DNA of 64,000 nucleotides from Flammeovirgaceae bacterium (GCA_016712035.1 JADJRT010000001.1:310001-374000); one strand, 5' to 3'. Numbered from the stretch's first letter, positions 20,736 to 30,080 are shown. Notes: generated from the letters alone by a model not told the origin. Numbers and translations are program-made.

Positions 20736-21926
20736 ATGAAAATTGCAATGCTTGGTTCAGGCTTTATCGGCCGCTTCTATGCCGATTCAATACAAGGATA
20801 TAGAAATAAAGATAAAATAGTTACTATCTACTCGCGCAGGGAAGAGAGCACAAAAAAATTCGCAGCAGACTATGATGTGCCTTTCTATACAACCAACATG
20901 GAGGAGGCCATCAACAGACCGGAGGTTGAGGTAGTGTGTATTTCCTTGCCTAATAATTTGCATGAGGAAGCTGTGAACCTTTGCTGTAAGCATAAGAAGG
21001 CTGTGATCACAACCAAGCCATTAGCCCGCAATGCCGAGGAAGCCAAACGCATGTTGCTTGCTGTTGAGAAGGCCGGTATTTTTAATGGGTATCTGGAAGA
21101 CTTAGTCTACACACCAAAATTTATCAAAGCCCAAGAGAGCGTGAAGAACGGAGCACTCGGAAGAATCCTTTGGGCGAAGTCGCGCGAAACACACCCGGGC
21201 CCACACAGCGATTGGTTTTGGGATATCGAACAAGCGGGTGGCGGCTGCATGCTTGACCTCGGTTGTCATTGCGTGGAAATCACCCGCAGTTACATTGGTA
21301 AAGACATAAAACCAATCGAGGTAATGTGTTGGGCCGATACGCAGGTAAAACCAATTGATGCGGAAGACCATGCCATCGGATTGATAAAATATGAGAACGG
21401 TGCGATAGCGCAGTTTGAGGTGAGTTGGACGTTTCGTGGTGGCCTCGATTTGCGCGATGAAGTGATGGGCACCGAAGGCACCATTTGGATAAATAGTTTT
21501 TTACGCACCGGTTTTGAGATGTTTACAACAGGTAAGGCGGCAAACTATGTTGCCGAAAAAGCAGAGACGGATAAAGGTTGGTTGTTTCCTGTTGGAGATG
21601 AATTAAACGAGTTAGGTTACAACCACATGTTTATGGATATGTTTAACTCGATGGAAAAAGGAGTTGAACCAAAAGAAACTTTTTATGATGGCTATGTGGT
21701 AAATTCTATACTTGATTCCGCCTATAAATCTGTAAAGACAAAACAGTGGGAACCCGTTAAACTTGATATTTGGCGCGGCAAAGTTGGCGTAAGCAAAGAC
21801 AGCCATTTGGTTGAATACGATGCCGATCATTATTTGGTGAAAGAGGAGATTACTCACTATGGGGCTAAGAAAGTCATTCTGAAAAATAAAAAGACCGGAA
21901 AGATTTTCGAGCAGGTTGAAAGCTGA
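20736..21926 (+). CDS. Gfo/Idh/MocA family oxidoreductase
   Basis: 396-residue NAD(P)-dependent dehydrogenase. The N-terminal Rossmann motif GSGFIG is at residues 7-12. A lysine motif TTKPLARN at about 92-99 stands where the family has EKP. The C-terminal substrate domain contains LDLGCHCVEITR, with the histidine often seen in the active site. Members oxidise sugar or inositol hydroxyls. It follows the MFS carrier gene, suggesting that it acts on the imported compound. Palindrome copy D lies just after its stop. Confidence 0.9.
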   Translation: MKIAMLGSGFIGRFYADSIQGYRNKDKIVTIYSRREESTKKFAADYDVPFYTTNMEEAINRPEVEVVCISLPNNLHEEAVNLCCKHKKAVITTKPLARNAEEAKRMLLAVEKAGIFNGYLEDLVYTPKFIKAQESVKNGALGRILWAKSRETHPGPHSDWFWDIEQAGGGCMLDLGCHCVEITRSYIGKDIKPIEVMCWADTQVKPIDAEDHAIGLIKYENGAIAQFEVSWTFRGGLDLRDEVMGTEGTIWINSFLRTGFEMFTTGKAANYVAEKAETDKGWLFPVGDELNELGYNHMFMDMFNSMEKGVEPKETFYDGYVVNSILDSAYKSVKTKQWEPVKLDIWRGKVGVSKDSHLVEYDADHYLVKEEITHYGAKKVILKNKKTGKIFEQVES

Positions 21927-21934
21927 GTTCTTTA

Positions 21935-21965
21935 GTTGTCCTACACCTTCGAGGTGTAGGACAAC
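21935..21965. repeat. Palindromic repeat, copy D (perfect)
   Basis: GTTGTCCTACACCT (21935-21948), loop TCG, AGGTGTAGGACAAC (21952-21965): a perfect 14-bp inverted repeat. The outer bases differ from copies A-C (GTTGTCC rather than GGTGTCC) in both arms, so the change is compensatory. It lies between the Gfo/Idh/MocA gene and the convergent acetyltransferase gene. Confidence 0.92.
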
Positions 21966-21991
21966 CTTACAAACGAGTTATACTTTCCCCT

Positions 21992-22043
21992 GGCCTGTGT
22001 CCTCACAGAACACGCAAGGTTTTCGGCCTACAGAGATACAAAC
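21992..22043. repeat. Double-hairpin repeat, copy 1 (downstream of GNAT gene)
   Basis: Begins GGCCTGTGTCCTCACAGA, with the stem CTGTG-TCCT-CACAG, followed by TTCGGCCTACAGAGATACA. It aligns with 22669-22720 over about 52 bases with few changes. The two copies flank the acetyltransferase gene in direct orientation. Confidence 0.75.
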
Positions 22044-22066
22044 CAAAGAGAGTATTTCCTTACACG

Positions 22067-22582
22067 TTAGTCCATCAACTTAATTTCAAAAAAACACACC
22101 TCCGCATTCGCATAATGGCTCGGCAAACCATCAGAATTTTTTAAGCGCTTCATTCCTAAAAAATCAAATCCACAATTAATGTAATGAGCGATTAACTTTT
22201 TATTGTCACCACAGGTATCAAGGCGAATAAATTTTTTATCGTTTTGTTTTGCAAACTCCCGCGACCACTTTACAATTTCAGAAACATAATTCCGCCCTCG
22301 GAAAGTTGGGTTGGTGGCAATTCTATGAATATAGATTGCAGGGTCGGCATCGCGCTCTTCCCAGATTTGCGGATCGCTAAATGTGTGAGCCCAAATGCAA
22401 GCAATTTTATTTTCTTCTATTATCTTCCATTGCCTGTTCTCAGCTATTTCTGTTTTAATTAACTCCTGATTAAATACGGGCCATTGATTTTCTGGAAATT
22501 TTATCTTCTGATATTCGGTAGCTGTATTATATAAAGCGAATATCTCTTGTAAATCGTTGAGGGTGCTGTTCTGAATGATCAT
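22067..22582 (-). CDS. GNAT-family N-acetyltransferase
   Basis: 171 residues with the acetyl-CoA binding pattern of GNAT enzymes. The core strand and loop are YIHRIATNPTFRGRNYV (about 85-101), where the usual R-x-x-G-x-G/A appears as FRGRNYV, followed by a helix and LDTCGDNKKLIAHYINCGF. The end of the fold carries the common Y-x-x-x-GF motif. The acceptor is unknown. It is a single gene flanked by two copies of the double-hairpin repeat. Confidence 0.85.
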   Translation of the reverse strand: MIIQNSTLNDLQEIFALYNTATEYQKIKFPENQWPVFNQELIKTEIAENRQWKIIEENKIACIWAHTFSDPQIWEERDADPAIYIHRIATNPTFRGRNYVSEIVKWSREFAKQNDKKFIRLDTCGDNKKLIAHYINCGFDFLGMKRLKNSDGLPSHYANAEVCFFEIKLMD

Positions 22583-22668
22583 AACATAGGTTTCCGTTTG
22601 TGCTTCTCGATGAGTTTAGTTACTAAATATAATAACAAACGGTCATTTAACTTTTATCCAATAGCCGT

Positions 22669-22720
22669 GGTCTGTGTCCTCACAGATCACAAAAAATTCG
22701 GCCTGTAAGGATACAGGCCG
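22669..22720. repeat. Double-hairpin repeat, copy 2 (upstream of GNAT gene)
   Basis: Contains CTGTG-TCCT-CACAG (5-bp stem) and a perfect 8-bp hairpin GGCCTGTA-AGGA-TACAGGCC at about 22700-22719. The two hairpins are themselves related as inverted versions of one unit. Copy 1 lies at 21992-22043. Confidence 0.8.
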
Positions 22721-22748
22721 AGGTTATGAGAATTTTGATCATGATGAG

Positions 22749-23798
22749 TTATCTTTCTTCCGTATTCAGTTTCATACCAAATAATACCCGGAGCCATTTT
22801 ACTCGTTTGATGATTTCATACGAAAGCAAACATCCGGAAAGGGTAATCAACAAGACAAGAATAAACTGAATCTGCACAGGAAGGGCTAATTGAAAAATTA
22901 GTGCTGAGCCCAGGTAAAGAAAAAACATATGCAGGATATAAACTGGGTAAGCGGCAGGGCTCAGGTACCGCAATGCTTTCCCAGGTCGATTGAGGTGGTT
23001 ATGACCAAACGCCAACACACTAAAAATCCAGACTTGCGATTCCAATACAATCAGATAGGCTGGTGTGTTCATTCCAAAATAGTTTATTCGCAAAACGAAC
23101 AACCCCATTGCCATGGGTAAGAATAGCCAACGCCATCTTACCAGCATTTCCCAAAAAGCATCACCGCCCAGGACAAAACAGAAACCAAAGAAGAAAGCCA
23201 ATAGTCCCAGAAAGAATCCGTGCCAAGTCATGGCATACAACTCGTATGGTACTGGTTTAATAATCCATACTTCAGCAACAAATGAAGCAAAAACAATGAG
23301 TAACCCCAGTGGAGTGCTGAAGATACTTTTAATAGCGCGTACAATTTTTCCATTCTCATTTTTCTTTATATAAAATAGTATTGGCGATAGCAGTAACACG
23401 TAAATAAAAATGTTAGCCAGGAACCACAAATGCCCTGGATCATAGGTGTAGTGCAGTTCCATTTTATAATAATATCGCCAGACTAATACGTGTAAGGGAA
23501 CTATCGCAAACATGCCAAACACAAACGGCAGCAAAATTCTCAGGGTGCGTTCGGTAATAAGTTGTTTCCAATTTCGCTTTTGCATAGCGAAATAAACACC
23601 CATGCCCGACACAAAAAATAAGAGTGGTATCCGCCACAGATTTAACATAGCCATGGGAGTCCACAAGGCTGTCCATGGTTTTGATGTTGTGATGAATCCG
23701 ATCATAACACCCCACGATTGAAAACCAATGGCTACATGATAGATTAAAAGTAACCCAATGGCAATTACCCGAAGCCAATCAATATCGTATCGTCTCAT
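22749..23798 (-). CDS. Membrane acyltransferase (acyltransferase-3 family)
   Basis: 349 residues with about ten hydrophobic helices. The N-terminus MRRYDIDWLRVIAIGLLLIYH carries the R/H pair typical of acyltransferase-3 proteins (the OpgC/OafA family). Such proteins move acyl groups to sugars or glucans across the inner membrane. No acceptor or partner gene is evident nearby. It stands alone on the minus strand between the GNAT gene and the ankyrin lipoprotein gene. Confidence 0.85.
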   Translation of the reverse strand: MRRYDIDWLRVIAIGLLLIYHVAIGFQSWGVMIGFITTSKPWTALWTPMAMLNLWRIPLLFFVSGMGVYFAMQKRNWKQLITERTLRILLPFVFGMFAIVPLHVLVWRYYYKMELHYTYDPGHLWFLANIFIYVLLLSPILFYIKKNENGKIVRAIKSIFSTPLGLLIVFASFVAEVWIIKPVPYELYAMTWHGFFLGLLAFFFGFCFVLGGDAFWEMLVRWRWLFLPMAMGLFVLRINYFGMNTPAYLIVLESQVWIFSVLAFGHNHLNRPGKALRYLSPAAYPVYILHMFFLYLGSALIFQLALPVQIQFILVLLITLSGCLLSYEIIKRVKWLRVLFGMKLNTEER

Positions 23799-23870
23799 TT
23801 TCTAATTGTTTGTTGATGGTGTTGAATGGTGGTTGTTCGTTAATCGACCGAACAACCACCAGCAAGTAAT

Positions 23871-24419
23871 TTACTTCAGCATCTCAGCAATTTCAGGGCG
23901 TGTTTTCTCTATGTATGTGTAATCCAGTTTAAGACCCATGGGGCCAAGTACATTACCCATCATATCGTAAGCGTCTTTTATCTCAGCAAAGGGACCAGCA
24001 ACATTATCATAAGCAGTAGCACCATATTTATTTTTGATCGTCTTATCCGCCTTCATCTCAAGCAACAGTTTTACAATTTCGGGTCGGCAAAAGAAGGCCG
24101 CTGTATGTAATGCCGTGGAGCCATCACTGTTTTGAAAGTTCAGATCAACTCCAGCATCAATCAATACTTTGGCTATCTCGGGCTTACCGAATACAGCAGC
24201 ACTGATTAATGGACTGGAGCCTCCGAATGGATCGGGCGCATTTAAATCGCTACCTGCTGCGATGTGTTGTTTTACTGCATCCATGTTATCAGAAATCACA
24301 GCAGTGTGTATGTCAATGTCAGGAGCTTTGGATGTAACGTTACTTGTTTCTTTAGCTGTGCAAGACGCTACAAGTAAGATTATTACCAACAGGTAAACAG
24401 GGGTGTTAATAGTTTTCAT
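23871..24419 (-). CDS. Ankyrin-repeat lipoprotein
   Basis: Starting at the ATG at 24417-24419 gives a clear lipoprotein signal (MKTINTPVYLLVIILLVASC, Cys20). An upstream in-frame ATG would spoil it. Three to four ankyrin repeats fill residues 45-165, with DLNAPDPFGGSSPLISAAVFG and LNFQNSDGSTALHTAAFF as the clearest units. It would be a periplasm- or outer-membrane-anchored interaction protein. It is divergent from the AraC-TM-TPR regulator gene, sharing a 171-nt upstream region, so the regulator may control it (inference). Confidence 0.85.
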   Translation of the reverse strand: MKTINTPVYLLVIILLVASCTAKETSNVTSKAPDIDIHTAVISDNMDAVKQHIAAGSDLNAPDPFGGSSPLISAAVFGKPEIAKVLIDAGVDLNFQNSDGSTALHTAAFFCRPEIVKLLLEMKADKTIKNKYGATAYDNVAGPFAEIKDAYDMMGNVLGPMGLKLDYTYIEKTRPEIAEMLK

Positions 24420-24590
24420 AAGTTGTTTGTGTTTAAATTTTTTGTGTTTCTTATGAAGCAAAGGAACGTTAGTCTATGCCTGTCGGATAAGTACTCATGC
24501 GGATAAAACCGTTAATTTTACGGGAATCAGTATAAAAAATCGCGCATCGATGTAACTTTTGATGCAATTCACCACCTTGAGCTTGACAAC

Positions 24591-26653
24591 ATGACCGATT
24601 CAACACCATTGGACTCCGAATTTCTGAACCAGCTAACGGCCACGATTGAAAAAAATCTGGCCAACGAGCAGTTTGGAGTTTCTGAATTGGCCGATGCGTT
24701 GAGCATGAGCCGCTCCAATCTTCTCCGCAAAGTGAAGAAGGCTTCAAATCTTTCAGTGAGCCAGCTTATCAGTCAGGTTCGATTAAAGCGAGGCATGGAC
24801 CTGCTGCGTTCGGGCTCTCATAATGTATCGGAAGTAGCGCATCAGGTTGGGTTTAGCAGCACCTCTTATTTTATAAAGTGCTTTCGCGAATATTATGGTT
24901 ATCCTCCAGGTGAGGTTGGCAAAAGAAATATAAATCAGGAGCCAATACCAGTTGCACCTCCACCATCCAATAACAAAAAACCTCAGCTTATTATTGTTGC
25001 TATTTTATTGATAGTTGCTGTTGTGGCTGTTTGGTTTTTATATCCACGATTGTTGAAGCAAGAAATTATTGTGAATGAAAAATCAATTGTTGTGCTTCCC
25101 TTTAAAAATGATAGCAACGACTCCACTAACGTGTATCTCATCAACGGATTAATGGAAGCTACTCTTAACAATCTTCAAAAGATTAAAGACCTTAAAGTGT
25201 TGAGTCGCACCTCGGCTGAAAAATATCGCAACACCGATAAAACAATTCCAGAAATGGCTAAGGAGTTGAATGTAACGTATCTTGTAGAGGGCAGCGGTCA
25301 GAAAATAGGAGAACGAATTCTATTAAACATACAATTGATTGATGGTGCTACCGACAGACACTTGTGGAGCAAACAATATAGGCGCGAGGCCGTTGACATT
25401 TTTGCGCTGCAGCAAGAAATCTCAAGCGATATTGCCGGAGAGATAAAGGCCATCATTACGCCCGATGAAAAAATCGCATTCAAAAAATTCCAACTCAAAA
25501 TCTGGAAGCCTATGATTTGTTTTTGAAGGGTGTTGATTTGTTAAAAAAAGGTGGCGATGCTAACCTGAAAAATTCACTCCTCCTTTTTGATGAGGCAATT
25601 TCAAAAGACAACACATTTGCCTTGGCTTATGCCTGCGCGGGCATGGCCTGTTATTACCTGGATCTTTATAAAGCCGAAAGACCGCATATAAATCTGCTAG
25701 GCACTTACGCAGATAAAGCTGTGCTTCACGATTCTAAACTTGCTGAGAGTTTAATGGCAAAGGGCATGTATTACCTGATTAGAAAAGAATACAAAGAAGC
25801 ATTGCCTTATCTGGAGCGCGCGCTTGAGTACAATCCCAACTCCACAGAGATTATAGGCTTACTTGCTGATTTTTACACAAGCAATTTGCCCAACACAGGA
25901 AAGTATCTCGAGTATGCCTTGAAAGGGTTACGACTTGACGCCAACTCTGGCGATTCTGTTTCTACTAGTTATACTCATTTACGTTTGGGTAATGCACTTA
26001 TACAAACCGGTTTTGTAGATGAGGCACTTGAGCACATTGATAAATCACTTGTTTACTATCCTGACAATGCTTTCTCCCGGTATATACGGGCGTTTGTGTT
26101 GTATGCCAAAGACGGAAACCTCAAACAAACGCGGCAACTTTTGCAAACAGAATTCAGAAGAGACACTAATCGATTTGATATTCTACAGGATATTGGCAAA
26201 GTGAGTTACTATCTTGAAGAATATGATACTGCCTATAAGTATTATAAAAGATTTAACCTGTATCGCGAGAGACAAAAGCTGGATGTGTTTGAACATGAAA
26301 ACCTCGTCATCGGTCGGGTATATGAAAAAATGGGCGAAGCGGGAAAGGCAAATGAATTCTATGAAAGATACAGGCAATATGTAGAAACCGATCAAACTGC
26401 TTACAAAAATATAGGGTTTGCTATTTACTATTGTCAGGTGAACGATAGTGTTAAGGCCCTTGAACACCTTAGGCTATTTACCAAAGAAGATAATATTCAA
26501 TACTGGGTTATTTTGTTTATGGATAAAGGGCCGGAGCTTACCGAAACAGAAAGCTCACCAGAATTTAAAGAGCTATTAAAGGAAGTAGAGAGAAAGTTTT
26601 GGGCTAACCATGAAATCTTGAAGCTAAAGTTGCAGGATCAGGGGTTGCTATAA
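24591..26653 (+). CDS. Membrane-anchored AraC-type regulator with periplasmic TPR domain (one frameshift)
   Basis: The AraC helix-turn-helix domain comes first (about residues 15-108), with VSEVAHQVGFSSTSYFIKCF as its second HTH. A proline-rich linker and one transmembrane helix (132-151) follow. Next is a FlgO/TolB-N-like domain (SIVVLPFKNDS, about residues 160-285), then TPR units to the end. The A6 run at 25482-25487 seems one base short: with seven, the frame reads KIPTQNLEAYDLFLKG and joins the halves into about 687 residues. The layout suggests a DNA-binding protein held at the inner membrane that senses something outside through its TPR part. Target genes are unknown; the divergent ankyrin lipoprotein is the nearest candidate. 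Confidence 0.88.
25482..25487 (+). other. Homopolymer indel in the AraC-TM-TPR gene
   Basis: The run has six A where seven would keep the reading frame across the FlgO-like and TPR parts. Confidence 0.8.
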
Positions 26654-26654
26654 C

Positions 26655-27827
26655 TTAATTAAAGATATCACTGAATTTTTCGGACAACAGCTTACGCGAA
26701 TACTTTTGTTCGGCCAGTTGTCGCGATGCCTTTTGAGATTCTGTCAGCAACTTCGTGTCGGCAAGATAAGGAGTAATCTTTCTTATAAAATCCGCAGGCT
26801 CATGTGAATTCACATAGACGCCACAGTTGTTTTCTTCTATCTCTTCTTTAATCCAACCACTAAAATTGATGACAATCAGTTTTCCCGCGGCTAGTCCATC
26901 AAAATATTTATTAGGTGAACCAGTTTCCAGAACTGGAACCGGTTTATAACAAATGAATGCGGAATCCGTAATATTCATCAACTCGCGCACGCCTTCCCGA
27001 TTACGGAAATCAAGAAACGTAAGATTGTGCAACGCCAATTGCTTCGCGTTCACTTTCAGGCGATCGAGCACTGCTCCATCCCCACAAATAAAAAAGTGAA
27101 TGGATGACTGGGACTTACCAGCCGCACGTGCGCATTCTAAGATATAATCAAGTCCGTTCGCTACACCAATGGCGCCAATGTAAGAGATTACAAATTTATC
27201 CCGTACCTGGTATTTTTCTATCAGCGTATCATCCTTAGTTGTTGGTTTATAAAATTCACAATCCGCCATGTTAGGGATCATATGAATGGTTTTACCCGAC
27301 ACTTTCTTTTCAATAGCTGATTGAATTGCGGGCGACAAGGCTATTATCGATTGAGCCGACTGATAGATTTTTTTTTCAAGCAGATATAAGGCTTGCTGAA
27401 AGAAATAACTCTTTACAAATCCCATTTGAATGGGCGCATCAGGCCACAAATCTCCCACTTCAAAAATAAATGGAATTTTATAGCGTGCCTTTATTCGCAT
27501 GGCTGCCAGGCCTACGGTAAGCGGTACGGAAATGGCATAACAATAATTAAAATCTTTGAATTGCCCCGCTATTTTCAATACGCCTTGCACATATTTTATA
27601 AATGCCCAACTCCGAGCCATAAATCCGAATCGGTTGTCGTAAGCAATAGGCAAAGAATACAATTCAATGCCTTCAACGATTTCCTTTTTATATATTGATG
27701 CGTTGCTTCCGGTTATCACAGCAACCTTAATTCCCTTGTCGACCAGTGCTTTGGCGAGATAATAAGAGCGAATGGCACCGCCTTTTTCGGGTATATTGAA
27801 ATGTTGATGCAGGATTAAAACTTTCAC
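26655..27827 (-). CDS. Glycosyltransferase family 4 protein
   Basis: 390 residues with the two-lobed GT-B fold. The N-terminal lobe starts with LILHQHFNIPEKGGAIRSYY, the glycine-rich acceptor loop of WbuB-type enzymes. The C-terminal lobe has FVISYIGAIGVANGLDYIL and ETGSPNKYFDGLAAGKLIVI, with the glutamate that usually binds the sugar nucleotide. It transfers a sugar to an envelope glycan or glycolipid; donor and acceptor are unknown. No polysaccharide cluster surrounds it. Its stop is one base from the stop of the regulator gene on the other strand. Confidence 0.9.
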   Translation of the reverse strand: MKVLILHQHFNIPEKGGAIRSYYLAKALVDKGIKVAVITGSNASIYKKEIVEGIELYSLPIAYDNRFGFMARSWAFIKYVQGVLKIAGQFKDFNYCYAISVPLTVGLAAMRIKARYKIPFIFEVGDLWPDAPIQMGFVKSYFFQQALYLLEKKIYQSAQSIIALSPAIQSAIEKKVSGKTIHMIPNMADCEFYKPTTKDDTLIEKYQVRDKFVISYIGAIGVANGLDYILECARAAGKSQSSIHFFICGDGAVLDRLKVNAKQLALHNLTFLDFRNREGVRELMNITDSAFICYKPVPVLETGSPNKYFDGLAAGKLIVINFSGWIKEEIEENNCGVYVNSHEPADFIRKITPYLADTKLLTESQKASRQLAEQKYSRKLLSEKFSDIFN

Positions 27828-27875
27828 GCTGCAAAAGAAGGAAAAACAGAATGTTCTCCCCGCATAGGATCAGCA

Positions 27876-28373
27876 TTAATTTTCCTCTTCCTCACAATCT
27901 TCCCAGCATTCTTTACAGGGTTGCTTAATCACGGGATACGTGTTTATGTCATTTCCGGAAATAAAATAAGAAGGACCTTCAGCGTCTTCCCACAGCCACC
28001 ATTGTGTAAGGCCATCATCAGTTTTTTCTACCCGGTATGTATTGATTGAATACGAATCGTTGACTACCAGCGCGAGAGAACCGTTGGAAGCAGACCACGA
28101 TTCAATCTTTCCGAGCGTAGCATCCTGCCCCCAACCAATCATGATTGAATCGGCATTGATAGATACCATGGTGTTGTCAGCATCGCATGGATAAAATAAT
28201 ACCCACTCGTTATCTTGCTGGGTAACCATGTGCCAATCTCCAGCAAGGCTAGCTAACGTGAAGTCATTCGATGAATCTGTTGCCTTCTCTTCGCCCACAC
28301 TTTCATTTTCTGGTTTTGCCGATGGGGAACAAGCCCCAATAATAAACGCAAGTAGAAAAATTAGAATCCGCAT
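27876..28373 (-). CDS. Lipoprotein of unknown function with acidic cysteine-rich tail
   Basis: 165 residues with lipobox IGAC (Cys15). The middle has a SLAGDWHMV opening, like small lipocalin-type domains, and several Trp residues. The tail ends PCKECWEDCEEEEN, a C-x2-C-x3-C group in acidic surroundings that could bind metal or form disulfides. I do not recognise the family. It is a single gene, divergent from the DUF1080 gene. Confidence 0.75.
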   Translation of the reverse strand: MRILIFLLAFIIGACSPSAKPENESVGEEKATDSSNDFTLASLAGDWHMVTQQDNEWVLFYPCDADNTMVSINADSIMIGWGQDATLGKIESWSASNGSLALVVNDSYSINTYRVEKTDDGLTQWWLWEDAEGPSYFISGNDINTYPVIKQPCKECWEDCEEEEN

Positions 28374-28470
28374 AAGCGAGTGGTTTAATACTATAAATAA
28401 AACTACAAAAAATGTGTTTTACTTATTGGCGTTTCTATTTTTCCTACCTTGGTAAGATAAATGGCATGAT

Positions 28471-29070
28471 ATGAAAAAAAGAATCTTGATTTTATTGGTT
28501 ACCTCGATGTTTTGTTCATTGGCAATCGCCCAAACAAAGCAATCGCTGTTTAATGGAAAAGATATAGCGGGTTGGAAAATCTATGGCACCGAAAAATGGT
28601 ATGTCGAAAAAGGTGAACTCATCTGCGAAAGCGGCCCCGATAAACAATATGGATATTTTGCCACTGAAAAGGAGTTTAAAGATTTTGAACTGACCCTTGA
28701 GTTTAAGCAAGAATCAAATGGAAATAGCGGTGTGTTCTTTCACTCTCAGATTGAAGGAACTACGGTAAACGGCTGGCAGGCGGAAGTAGCGCCAATGAAT
28801 ATGCACAGTGGCGGTATTTATGAATCGTATGGAAGAGGTTGGCTCATTCAACCAACTGCTGATAAAGAAAAAGCTTTGAAAGAAGGGGCCTGGAATACCA
28901 TGAAAGTCAGAGTGAAGGGAAATGAAGTAACTACGTGGCTAAATGGCGAGCAAATGATTACGCTTACGGACGAGAAAATTGGTTCTCGAACAGGAAAAAT
29001 TGCGTTGCAGATTCATGATGGTGGTGGCGTTAAGGTGAAATGGCGCAACATTTTTATTGAAGAATTATAG
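28471..29070 (+). CDS. DUF1080 (3-keto-disaccharide hydrolase type) protein
   Basis: A signal peptide (MKKRILILLVTSMFCSLAIAQ) is followed by one DUF1080 domain, a concanavalin-like beta sandwich. Typical pieces are SLFNGKDIAGWKIYG at the start and NSGVFFHSQIEG in the middle. Members cleave or bind 3-keto glycosides and are exported. Length is 199 residues, normal. The next gene starts 4 nt after its stop and encodes a phosphotriesterase-like hydrolase, so the two are probably one operon. Confidence 0.9.
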   Translation: MKKRILILLVTSMFCSLAIAQTKQSLFNGKDIAGWKIYGTEKWYVEKGELICESGPDKQYGYFATEKEFKDFELTLEFKQESNGNSGVFFHSQIEGTTVNGWQAEVAPMNMHSGGIYESYGRGWLIQPTADKEKALKEGAWNTMKVRVKGNEVTTWLNGEQMITLTDEKIGSRTGKIALQIHDGGGVKVKWRNIFIEEL

Positions 29071-29074
29071 CCCC

Positions 29075-30080
29075 ATGCTCACCCGAAAGGAATTTCTGTT
29101 TACAGCGTTAGGGTTTTTACTTGGTGCGGCAAAAAAGAAAAATCCTTTCATTATAACGGTTAACGGAACCATTCCTGCTAATCAGTTAGGTACTACCTTA
29201 ATTCACGAACATTTTTTGGTTGATTTTATCGGGGCCAATAAAATAAGTTTTGATCGATGGAATCGTGAAGAGGTAATCCATAAAGTGTTGCCCTATCTCC
29301 TGGAAGTAAAAGCACTAGGCGTGAAAAGTATTTTTGATTGTACGCCTGCCTACCTCGGTCGCGATGTGCAATTGCTGATGATGCTTGCCGAAAAAAGTGG
29401 TGTTCAGTTAATTACAAATACCGGTTATTACGGAGCGGTTAAAAATAAATATTTACCCGCCTGGGCATTTAAAGAATCGCCTAAGCAAATTGCAGCCCGT
29501 TGGATTGAAGAATATAAAAGGGATTGATGGAACAACTGTTAAGCCCGGCTTTATTAAAATTAGTGTAGATGCTGACGGTCCTCTTTCAGAGATTCATAAG
29601 AAAATTGTACAAGCTGCCGCTATTACACACTTGCAAACCGGACTTACTATTTGTTCGCACACAGGTTTAGCCAGTGCCGCCTTTGAACAACTCGATATTT
29701 TGCAAACTGCAGGCGCTCATCCCAGCGCCTTTGTATGGGTGCATGCGCAGGCTGAGGAGGACAAAAATCATTTTATAAAAGCAGCCAAATCCGGGGCGTG
29801 GATTTCGCTGGATGGAATTGGCTGGGGCGATTTTGATAACTACGCTAATTCAATTTCACTATTAAAAAGCAATAGACTATTAGACAAGGTTCTTGTTTCG
29901 CATGATGCCGGATGGTACAAACCAGAAGAACCGGAAGGTGGTGAGTTTAAAGGATATACAAATATTTTTGCCGAACTATTTCCACGCCTGAAAGAAAAAG
30001 GATTTTCTGAAAAGGATTTTGAAAGATTGCTTACTTCAAATCCCGCTAAGGCGATGGGCGTTCGAATTCACAAGTTATAG
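29075..30080 (+). CDS. Phosphotriesterase-family hydrolase (one frameshift)
   Basis: The ATG at 29075 gives a short hydrophobic N-terminus. The metal-binding HxH is His44/His46 in LIHEHFLV. After the frameshift the family marks follow: FIKISVD with the bridging lysine, ICSHTG and WVHAQAEED with metal histidines, and SHDAGWY with the final aspartate. The break is at the A4 run near 29516-29519; one base fewer gives EEYKGIDGTTVKPGF, about 334 residues. Relatives act as lactonases or phosphotriesterases; the substrate here is unknown. It lies just after the DUF1080 gene. Its 3' end overlaps the convergent lipoprotein gene by 6 bases. Confidence 0.88.

Noticed and set aside
11140..21965. CRISPR array or insertion-sequence ends
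   Set aside because: The palindromes are kilobases apart with no regular spacers, cas genes or transposase.
22067..22582. Mobile cassette with its own recombinase
   Set aside because: Repeats flank the gene but no integrase, attC-like structure or recombinase is visible.
25517..26653. Separate TPR gene after the AraC gene
   Set aside because: It overlaps the first part by a few bases and continues it after adding one A; the joined protein is a known layout.
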